Origin: Anas platyrhynchos
Taxonomy: Eukaryota; Chordata; Aves; Anseriformes; Anatidae
Direction of reading: 5' to 3'
DNA length: 64,000 nt
NCBI RefSeq assembly: GCF_047663525.1
Contig: NC_092613.1
Coordinates: 5,853,501 to 5,917,500 of the forward strand
The stretch's first letter is position 1. Each line of letters opens with the position of its first letter. Below are positions 16,105 through 25,800 of the stretch, piece by piece. The notes under the pieces are model-generated. The model had not been told where the DNA came from, ran no database searches, and saw nothing but the letters and a program-made list of their open reading frames with translations. The translations under genes and the position numbers were made by a program.

Positions 16105-17860
16105 TGCGCTGCGTTTGCTGGGCACCAGCCGAGGGCTCGTGTGTCTCCGACAGCAAGCAAAGCGCCACGCTGCTGGGCAGCTTTCTGCAAAGTCAGCACG
16201 GGGAAAGCAGCAGGAGAGCTGTCCCTGTTCAAACCCAGCGCTTCCAGCGTGCTGCCTGCCCCCGGCAGCTGCTGGGACAGTCTCAGCCTTTATCCGTAGG
16301 GAATTCCTGAGCTCCTGCTTGGAGGCCGTGCTGCTGAGCGCCTGGGTGCAAGGGTGCCCAGCCCCTCCGTGAGGTTTTGCAGCTCAGCTGGGGGGGTCTC
16401 AAACACAGCTGGTGTTGGTGTCAAACAGCAAACACAGCCCCAGGGAGAGGGGTTCCCCGAGGGGTTCCCCAAAACCAGACCTGCTCCGTACTGGTGCAGC
16501 CGTGCGTGCATGTGAGCAACTGGGGACCAAAGAGCCGAGCCCCAGCAGCAGGGCCAGGTGCTCCCCACCTCCGTGCCTCTTGCTCTGGGCATCAAAAACC
16601 TCCCCAGGGACTTGTGCGGGGAGTGAGCAACCTCCTGTGCCTCTGGATATGGCTTAGAAAACACCCGTGGTGAGGTCAGAGTGGGATACGAGCCCAGCTG
16701 AGGTTAGCCGTGCTGTCCAAATGACCCTAAATCCTGTTTGATCAGGTAAGGCAACAGCCAGAGCACTGGGAGGCGTGGGCTGGGGCAAGAAGGAGCCGGT
16801 CCTGGCACCTGGGAGCCGGCAGCGTCTTCTGCAGCAAGAGGAGAGCAGCCGGAGGCTCGGGTAACACCGCTTTCCTGGGATCCAGACTTGTTTCTTAGAA
16901 GCTCTTTATCACCGGGGCTCGTTATCAGATATATTAATAGCTCTGTCATCTCAGCAGAGAAAGGACACAAACTCCTCCGTGCTTTGTGTCAAAATATTGA
17001 CACAGGCTGAGCGCAGCGATATGGAGATGAGGCAGGAGCAGATCGCAGGGAAGGGCATTTCTGCGCCGCGCAACAAAGCGTGGAGGGCTCGGGGAGCCGC
17101 AGCTGCTCCGGCAGCACAGCCCCGTGTGCTGGCCCTAAAAGGCTTAGGGCTTGTCCCAAAAAAAAGGATAAAAAATCTGCACCACTGCCCGTGCAGATGA
17201 GGCTGCTGGGGATATGGGGACGGTCATTGTGGGGACCCATCGTCCCTAACGCACCTGAGCATCCTTGGGGTAACGGCTAACGAGCTGCCGGGGATAATCT
17301 TTGGTCTTTTGGGGCTGGTTGAGTGGTTGGAGCTGGGTGAGTAAAATGCCTTCCAGGGCTGCTCTGCTGAGCGATTTCTAGCTCCACTCTTGCTTTCCTC
17401 GGGGGGCATTGGCAGGGCTATAGGGCACCGAGGGGCAGAAGGGGCAGAAAGGACAAATGCCAGGGAAGGGAGATGTTTTAGGGCCACGCGCTGCTGCCCA
17501 GGAGGCTCAGAATGGTGCCGAAATGAATGGCCCCTACTGCTTGGTGCCAGCTGTAGGATGTAAAACGTGCCGGGGGCTCGCACAGGAGAAATATTGCAGG
17601 CTGTGGCACCACTTCACTAAATTTTGGCTGCGTGGAGAGGTTGAAGGAAGGTCGGCAGTGTCGGGAATTTCCATGTGATACGAAGGCACACATCGCCTTT
17701 GTTTCCTGGAAAGACTGAGCTAGTGGAAAGAGAAAATACCTTAGCCTCTGGAAAACAACAGAATCGTGCTTCTTATCGGCTGTCCCGTATTTGATTTCCG
17801 TACCAAACTGGCCGGCCTGGTAGCACCCAGGCGCCCGAGTAAGGTGGCAAACCGCGGCGA
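16105..17860. other. Spacer between copy 2 and the third protease relic
   Basis: No intact gene found. Around 16905-16995 there is a cluster of TTATCA/AGATAT motifs and an AAAGGACAC element that loosely resembles the stretch at 10810-10855 between the first two copies. This could be a duplicated upstream region of the tandem unit. Open frames here have no family signature. Confidence 0.35.
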
Positions 17861-17903
17861 GAAGTGCGTGGGAAGCGCCGGCACCGGCTGGGCGCATTGG
17901 GGA

Positions 17904-18134
17904 CGTGGTGGAGGCTGCTGCTGGCCCTGCTCTGCCTGCAGCCCGGGGAAGGGAAGGTGAGGCGAGCCTACAGGGATGGGGACGGCCATCCCCGTGCCCT
18001 GCAGCACCCTACCGAGGAAGGGTGGATCTGTATGGGAGCGAGCGCGGTGCCGGAGGGGGGCCCGGAGCACCTCCAAGCGGAGCTGGGCAGGAAATACCAG
18101 CTCCAACGTGCCGAGGCTGATGAACTACCTGGAT
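17904..18134 (+). pseudogene. Relic of a third pepsinogen-family gene (exons 1-2 only)
   Basis: The frame at 17904-17961 reads WWRLLLALLCLQPGEGKVR, which matches the exon 1 signal peptides of the two intact genes; the ATG position appears to be ACG. The donor aligned to theirs reads GC instead of GT. After only about 43 bases and a CTGCAG acceptor, 18005 onward reads TLPRKGGSVWERARCRRG, like the prosegment (R-I-P-L-K-K-G-K-S-I-R-E). An alternative frame then reads PEHLQAELGRKYQLQ. The first frame returns with NVPRLMNYLD directly before a good GTAAGT donor, exactly where exon 2 ends in the family. The ending in NYLD is closer to pepsin A/chymosin than to the gastricsin copies. No exon with a DTGSS or DTGT motif follows; a ~42-base T run and the minisatellite do. 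Mutated start, frame breaks, a tiny intron and missing catalytic exons indicate a pseudogene. Confidence 0.65.
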
Positions 18135-18151
18135 GTAAGTGTGAAAGTTTC

Positions 18152-18154
18152 CTT

Positions 18155-18193
<39 letters not shown>
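18152..18193 (+). repeat. Poly(T) tract
   Basis: A nearly uninterrupted run of about 42 T follows the pseudogene donor and grades into CTTCTTTCCTTCC. It may be the tail of a minus-strand retro-insertion or simple-sequence expansion; no flanking retroelement body was recognised. Confidence 0.8.
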
Positions 18194-18663
18194 CCTTCTT
18201 TCCTTCCTTTCTAGCTTCCTTCCCCCAGCTCTGGTGTTTTGGGACCGCTGCCTGCTCCGTGCTCTGGCAGCCTGGTGGCTCTGCTCCCATCCATGCCGTG
18301 CGGGCTTGTTGCTGGGTGATGCTGGAAAATGAGGGCAGGAAGCAAGCCTGTCCCTACCCCGATCTGCTTTCCCTTGGACAAAGCTGAGTTTGATGGTTAC
18401 GGGGCAGATCTGAGTGCCACGGACTCAAGGTACGGCTCCTGGCCTCGCCGATGATTTTTGATGAGCTGTCACCAAGGCCTTGCTGTGCTGTAGCTGCCCT
18501 GGGTGCCCTCTGAGGCTGTGAGCCCATCCTACAACCCCATAACTGTGTTCTCAGCGACAATCAGGATTAATTTGGGCTGTGCCAGGCGCTCAGCCACGTC
18601 TCGGGGACCCCGAGGTCACCAGAGCTGTCGGGAACCTGCGAGGAGCAGGATGAGCAGAGGTGG

Positions 18664-19519
18664 GGAGCTGCAGGACCCTGGTGCCAGGAGCTGCACAACC
18701 CAGTGCAAGGTGCTGCACGAATCCCAGTGCGAGGAGCTGTAGGACCCTGGCACGAGGAACTGCACGACCCCTGAGCAAGGTGCTGCACGAATCCTAGTGC
18801 GAGGAGCTGTGTGATTCAGTGCAAGGAGTTGCATCAGCCTGGTGCAGGGGGTTGCACAACCCCGGTGTGAGGAGCTGCACAGTCCTCGTGCAAGGAAATT
18901 CACGACCCTGGTGCAGGGAGCTGCACGACCCCTGTGCAAGGAGCTGCATGACCCTGGTACAAGGAAATGCACAACCCTGGTGCAAGGAGCTGCATAATAC
19001 CTGTGCGAGGAGCTACACGATCCTGGTGCAGGGATTTGCATGACCTTAGTGCAAGGAGCTGCACGACATTGGTGCAAGGGGCTCCATGATTCAGTGCAAG
19101 GAGTTGAACGACCCTGGCACAGGGAGCTGCAGAGCCCTGGTGCAAGAAAACACACAACCCTAGTGCAAGGTGCTGCACGACCCTAGTGCAAAGAAATTCA
19201 CGACCCTGGTGCAAGGAGTTGCATAATCCCTGTGCAAGGAGCTGCACAACCCTGGTGCAAGGGGCTACATGATTCAGTGCAAGGAGTTGCACAATCCTGG
19301 TGCAGGGAGTTGCACGACCTCAGTGCAAAGAGCTGCACGACCCTGGTGCAAGGAGTTGCATGACCCTGGTGCGAGGAAATGCACGACCCTGGTGCAAGGA
19401 GCTACATGATTCAGTGCAAGGAGTTGCATGACCCTGGTACAAGGAAATGCATGACCCTAGTGCAAGGAGCTGCACAACCCTAGTGCAAGGAAATTCACGA
19501 CCCTGGTGCAAGGAGCCGC
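18664..19519. repeat. ~23-bp minisatellite upstream of the TFEB promoter
   Basis: Roughly 35-37 imperfect copies of a unit close to GGAGCTGCACGACCCTGG followed by TGCAA. Common variants are ACGACCCTAGTGCAAGG, ATGATTCAGTGCAAGG and CCTGTGCAAGG. The array ends about 75 bases before the TATA box at 19595. Units are diverged from each other, so the array is old or partly homogenised. Long open frames on both strands across it arise from the repeat and are not genes. Confidence 0.93.
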
Positions 19520-19559
19520 AGAGCCCCAACCCAATCCTCACCCTGAGCCCAGCCGGGCC

Positions 19560-19800
19560 CGGCCCTGCCTCCCCCCTTTCATCTCCCCCCCGGGTATAAA
19601 ACCACCCGGAGCCGGAGGAAGGAGGGGGCCGGGACTACAACTCCCGGCAGGCGCGGGCAGCCCTGCCCCGGGCGGCCTCCAGCTCCCGGCGTGCCGAGCC
19701 CGAGCCGAGCCGGGCAGTGCCGGGCGGTGCTGCCCTCCCTCGGTGCAGCACCAGCGGGACCGAGCCGAGCCGGGCCGGGCCGGGCCGAGCCGGGTGAGTG
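19560..19800 (+). promoter_or_regulatory. TFEB: CpG-rich TATA promoter of TFEB
   Basis: TATAAAA at 19595-19601 lies in a dense CpG segment. About 33 bases downstream the sequence GACTACAACTCCCGGCAG (19633-19650) resembles the ZNF143/THAP11 (SBS) promoter motif ACTACAANTCCCNGCANGC. Both suggest a real transcription start near 19625. Assignment to TFEB rests on strand, on the exon donor at 19794, and on TFEB being the next plus-strand gene; no cDNA is available here. Confidence 0.6.
19625..19793 (+). other. TFEB: Candidate non-coding first exon of TFEB
   Basis: The CpG-rich sequence from the expected start site to a strong donor (CGG|GTGAGT at 19793/19794) contains no translatable start that could join the TFEB frame. 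TFEB genes have non-coding, often alternative, first exons far from the ATG exon. The start coordinate is estimated from the TATA box. Confidence 0.5.
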
Positions 19801-22800
19801 CCTCTAAGGGTTGGGGGGTGTTTTTTTTGGGGGGGGCTCCTTCCTCGCCCCGAGCTCGCGGCCGCTTTTTTTTTTGCTCGTTTTTCCCCCCTTTTAATTT
19901 TTTTCCCTCTTCTTTGCGCTGTTTTCCTGCTGTGTTTTTTTAGCTTCTTTCCCCCCCCCCCCTCCCGTTTTTTTTTTTTTTTTCCTCCTTTCTCTTACCC
20001 GAGAATCCCCCCCCCCCCTCCGCCCCTAAGCCGAAAAGTGGGGGTGGTGCGCACCCCCCCACCACCCCGCCTCCATTAAGTTCGCTTTTTTTTGGGTTTA
20101 GGGGGTGCCCCCCCCGTGCACACACACAGGGAAACTGAGGCACGGATGCTCAGCCCCCGGTGCCCCCCCCCCAAGCTGCACCCCCAAGTTAGGGAGCGAC
20201 CCCCCCCGGCTTTGGGGAGGCGCAAAGGAGACCCCCAAAATCCCCCCCCAGGGTCTCAACGAGGCTGTTTTGGGCTTTGCGAGAGGCCTCCCCCCCTCCA
20301 AAACAACTTTTTTTGGGATCCCCGAGCGCAGGGAGGGGGGGCACGGAGGGGGTTGGGGGGGGGGGGGTTTGCTGTTAAACCTCTTGGTGCCCCTTAATTA
20401 TTCCGGCGAATTTAATTGCGAAGAAGCCGGAGCGATTACGCCAGCCCCCGCGCCCCGTGTCCTCTAAAAGCCTGGGTGAGTCAGACGATGGGGAAATTTC
20501 CTTTAAAAAAAAATAAAAAATAAAAATAAAAAAAAAAGAGAGAGAGAGAGGGAGAGAGAGAGAGGAAAAAAAAACTAAATATGGAGGTTATTGTTGGGCG
20601 CTCCCCGGATAAATAAATAAGCCCGCGGGCGCGCAGGGCCTGCTTCCAGCAATCCCAGCCCTTCTGCCGCCTCCCCTGCCCTTGAGGCACCGGGGGGGGC
20701 TTGCAGGGGGGTTATTTTATCCCCATGTATCAGCTTTGGGTGGAGGTTGTGGGGTTTGGGGGGTTTTCCCCCTCCCCACCACTCGCTCCCCTTTTGCTTT
20801 TCGCCGCCGCCGTTGCGCACGGCTGCGGCGTCCCCGCTTCCCCCTGGGTGCTGGGGGGGGGCTGAGCCCACCCTGACCCCCCCCTCCACACACACACCCC
20901 TCCAAAGGGGGTCCTGGGGGTGAGACCCTGCTGGGGGGGGGTCAGCACTGGGGGGCTCGGTTATCTCCAGCTGTGGTGGTGGCACCGGGAAGCGGCACGT
21001 GGTGACCCCATGGCACAGGGGGGGCGGCGTGTTTTGGGGAGGATGCCAGCTGCGCCCCCCCCCCCCCTCCATCACCACCACCCTTATCAGTAGGAAACCG
21101 CTCGGGGTGGGGCTGGGTGCAGCGGGGCGACTCCAGCATCCGGGCGTTTTGGGACGCGGCCGCCCTTTCCAGCTCGTTCTTTTTATTTTTATTTATTTTT
21201 TTATTTTTTTTTCCCCCCGTGCGGGCCGGCACCACGTGTGTGCACAGCCCCACGGCTCAGCCGCTGCTTCTGCCATGCTCCCGGGGGTGGGGAGGGCACC
21301 CCAGGCCCGCGAGCTGCTGAACTAGAAGGGGTTTGGGGTTTTTTGGGGGTGTTTCCCGCTGGGGAAATGGGGAAAATGGTTGGGGAAGAGGAGGTGGGGT
21401 TGGTAAAGGCACGGCGAGGAGGGTGCCGGGAAAGCGGGGGCACCGAGGGCAGCAATGTGCCCCCCCCGGCTCCCTGCAGCCCTCCTGGTGTTTTGGGGGG
21501 TGCTGGGGGCCTGGTGTGGTGAGGGCATGGACCAAAGCCCTGCGTATGTGTTTCTCTATCCTTTTTTTTGGGGGGGGCAGTAGATGGGATGGAAGATTTC
21601 CTGGTGCTGAGCACGGCACAGCCGCCTTCTCCATCCCCTCTGCAGCCGGTTCCCACCAGGCCCCATCCCCGAATTTCCCCAATTAATCATTTTTTCATAA
21701 TCACTTGGAGTTGGTGCTTTGTTTGTTTTTTTTTTTGGGGGGGACACCTCGAGCCATGCCACCATGTCCACTGCCCAGATCTGGTGCATGTCGATCTGAA
21801 AGGGACCGGGGCCGGCCACTTACTGGGGTCAGCTCAGCACATCCACGTCCCCAAATCATCCCCCGGGGAGTCCCGGTGGCCACGGGCCCCGATGCTGCCC
21901 GTGGTGGCCGAGTCCCCGTTTGCTTTGGGGATTCGGAGGCTGAAGCATGGCCAGGGTGACGGCGCTGCGATGCGCAGGGGTGAAGTGTCAGGAAATATTT
22001 GCACGGCTTCTCCTTGCCCCTGGTGCTGCAGGAGGAGCCCGGTGGGTGCCGGTGACTCGTCGTGGTTGGGTTTTGGCACAGTTTCGGGGGGGGTTTGCGC
22101 CCTCGCCAGCCGGGGCTGCAGCCCGGAGCTGCCCGGCCGTGGGATGCAGGAGGCTGAGCCCCGGGCTCCAGAAGCTGTCGGGGATCCGGAGCAAACTCCG
22201 GTTCTGCTCCTTCCCCTCCAGTGAGACCCGAGGGAGGTGGAGGCGATGAGAAATTGGGAAGGAAAACTCAGAGGATGGGCACGGGGCTGCCCCCGGTGCC
22301 CGCACCGCTGCTTCTGCCAACCCCTTCCACCCACCTTGGTGCTGGGCGGGCAGCGGAGCAAAGCTGTAAATATGAAATGGCAAAAAGGCGAGAAAGAAAG
22401 GGGGGAAAAAGGCAAAAAAAAAAAAAAAAACAACACAACCAAGCCACACGGTTTCCCCAGGGGTGGAAGAAGAGACCCTGAGAGAGGCCTTGCTCCTGGA
22501 GAGAGGCAGCGATGGTCCCGGGGGGCCGGGTCCTGGGGCCCCCACTTGGTGCCCGAGGATGGTGGGACCTGGGCAGGGTGCTCCGGAGGCGTTACAGGGT
22601 GGGGGCTGAGCTCGTCCCGCCTGCCCCCAGGCTCTGCCCCGATGATGGGGTGCTTTGGGTCTGGGATGGAGGAGCCCGGGGGCTGCTCGTGAGGCCGGAG
22701 GCTCCCCACGGAGCTTAAATAATGCTCTGCTTTACTTAAACCAGTGCAACTTTCTCACCGGATAAACCTGAAACGCCCAAACAACATCTTTCCCTGCCGG

Positions 22801-25800
22801 CTAACTCGCTCTTGTTTTTTTTTTTTTTTCCTTTCCTCGCCGTACGTGCATGCAATTAATGGAAGCGATTTAATTCTCGTCTAAACAGCTGGGAAGCTGA
22901 AGGCGGTGCCGTCGGTGAAGAGCCGTTTGCCATCCCGTGCCTGCTTTCCCACCGCTCCGTCCTGCCCGGCTCCGGCTGGGCTGTAAATTCTCCTTTCAGC
23001 GCGGGGCCGAACCTCGAGCGCAGTTTGTGCAGCTGCTGCCCCGGCGCCCAGGTGCCAAAATTCGCAGGGGTGTGAGGGCACCCGGCCTGGGTCCCTTGGC
23101 TGCCCGGTGGGGCGAGCCCACCTGTAGCAGTGGGAGCCCACACGGGGCTTCGGGGGGGGTCCCTGGTGCGGGATTTGTGCTGTCCCTGATGTGCCCCCAC
23201 CCCTGGTGGCAGCGTGTGCTCGGGGACAGGCGTGTCCCCAAGCAGCTCTGGCTGCCCCCAGGCTGATTTGGAGGAATCGCACGGGGCCGGGAGGTTTTAG
23301 GAGGAAAGGATGGGGGCGAGGAAGGTGCTGGGGAGGTTTTTCAGCCGGGGGGGGTCCGGCCGGGCTGGTTGGGCAGAGCGGGGGCCGCGTTTCCTTGGCT
23401 CGTGGGCAGAGGGTCGGGTGCCAGCGGGCTCAGTGCTGACAGCAGCTCCTGCCTTATCTGCAGCAGGGTGGGTGCCTATCGCAGCCCCAGCGCCGCGCCA
23501 GCTCCTCTGGGGCCAAATCTTCTCCCATGCCCCGGGGCGGGGGGCTTGGTGCCCTTCGCGCCCCTCTCCAGGCGAAGCCCTCGCCTGGATCAATCCCAAC
23601 CCGCTCGGGCAAAACCTCTCGGCTCCAGCGTGCTCAAACCAGCGCAACGCGTGGCACGGGACCCGAGCAAGCAGGGTGAACACCCCCAACCTCGTGCACC
23701 CTCCTCGCTGCGGGGCAGGGGCTGGCTTTGCACCGGGGGGCTCCCGGCGTCCGCCCTTGACCTTGGCGAGCGGCGCGGAGAGGAGAAAGGTCCCTGCCAC
23801 CGGTAAGGTGCCGCCACCGGCCGCTCACCGGGGCTGGTGGCAGGGAGAGGACATGGCACTGGCTGTCCCCGAGTTGTTTATGAGTATGGGGGGGGGCCTG
23901 GGGAACAGCTGCAGCTCCTGGGGCCGGGGCGGGCGCGGGGCCGGGGCGAGCGGCCGCGGTACGGTTACATGAAATCCACCTTGCGAGCGGGCGGGCGGCG
24001 GCGTATTTATAAATATTACCTCCCCGCAGCAGCACGGCACGGGGGGGAGGACGGCCGGGGGCGGCGCTGGCAGCACCCCCAGCTCGGGTCGCAGGTGGCT
24101 GCTGGCACCCAGCGCCGGCTGCAGCGCCCGGAGAGGGGCTGGGGGCTTGGTTATGCTGGGTGTCCCCCCCTAGGGACCCCCCTGGCAGGGTTTTTGGGGA
24201 GCACCGTGGTGCGCTGCGCCCCAAGCTGGGGGAATGTGGAGAGAGGCGCGCTTCCAATTTCCCTTATTTATGCATTTTAAAGGAAAAATACCATCAAACC
24301 CAGCACCCGAGTGGTGCGGGGTGACCTCAGGGTGGGGTTTTGCCCTCTTGCTCCTGTTTTTATCCTTTCTCTGGGGGGGGACACGGTGAGGCTGTGCGTC
24401 CTTCCCCGCCGGCACGGCTGGGGCCTCCCCAAGGTCACTGCGCTCTCCTGCTCCTCGCCGCACGGCCGCCACGGTCCGGGCACGATTAATCACAGCCTGG
24501 GGTGGTGCTGGGCCTCCACGGCCCTTCCCGGCCCCTGTGCGGCCGTTGGCTCGTCCTGGCCCCAGGAACGTCCTTCTGCCTGTTAACACTTTTATTTTTA
24601 ATTGCCTGCCTCTCCGGGAGGGGAGGGCGGCAACTTGTCGGCTCTGGCTGTTTGTGCTCGCGGCGGTCGGTCCGACAGTGATGTTTCAATCGGGGGCCCC
24701 CGCGCAGCCCCGGCTGCTTTCCTGCTGCAGGAAGGGATTTGGCTCTGTTTCGGGGCCCTCTGTAGGGGCAGGATCTGGCCCTACAGCGGTGAGGTCCCGG
24801 CCTCTGCTTGCTGAGCCCACCTGGGGTGGCACCGTGGCCACCCCTGTGCCGTGGAGGCCTTTTGGGGCAAAGGAGCGAGGCTTTGTGTTACTGACCCCAT
24901 AAAGGTGGCCACAAAAAGTGGGAACCTGGCTCCTGGGGATGTCCTTGGTGCCTCCAGAACCAGAGGCTCACCCTGGTAATCCTGCTCCAGGGGTGCCGCT
25001 GTGACAGGGGACGCTCAGGGTGGCTCTCGGTGACCGTGCCCCGATGCTTTTTGGGTCCCGAGACCTCCCCATCAGGGCCCTGGTTCTCTCGGGGTCCTGC
25101 TGCCGCCCGCACCGAGCGTTAATGTTTTCACTGTGCTAAACGTCTGGGCCGCTTCCAAGAGCAGCATTTAACGCATGGCAGGGAAAACATTTGGCCTTTG
25201 ACCCAAGCGCCTGTTAACAGCGCCGTGGTCCACGTTTCTCAAATGCCGGGGCTAAAAACAGGCCCGGTGACTCAGGCGCTCGCTGGCGCTGTCAACTGAC
25301 TCCTGCTGGGATTTGCCAAGTTCCCCCCCCTCCGCCTTCTCCTTCTCCCTTTCAGGGCTGCGTGCTGGTGGTGAAGGGAAGGTGCCTCGAGCTGGCTGGG
25401 CCCCGTCCGCCTCCGAGGGCGCTGCTGCTCTCCGGCTGTCCCCATTCCCCCCTCCCCATCCTCATCCTCCAGCAGATGCGGCCTCGGGAGCCTCTGGCCC
25501 AGCCCCAAGCGGTGCCGTTGGATGGGGATGCTCAGGGCTGAGCCTGGGTTGAGCCTTGGGTGTCCCCAAGGATGGAGGGGACCCCGCTGCCGGGGTTTGG
25601 CCACCCTCGTGGGGAGGAATTCCTTCCTCCCACCCCGGGTCCGACCCTGCCCCGCTGCCCCGTGCGCCAAAAAGGAGCCGTGTGCCGATGAAGATGAAGG
25701 ACCCCGACCTTCCTCCTGCTGGGTGCCAGTGTCACCCGACCCCTGACACCGTGGGGACGCTGGCACGGCGTAAATCCCCCCCCCACTGCCAAGTCGGGGT

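Noticed and set aside
18616-19292. Long minus-strand open frames rich in Cys/Ser/Leu across the minisatellite
   Set aside because: They come from the 23-bp repeat unit lacking stops; the period is not a multiple of three, there is no start context or splice support, and no family match.
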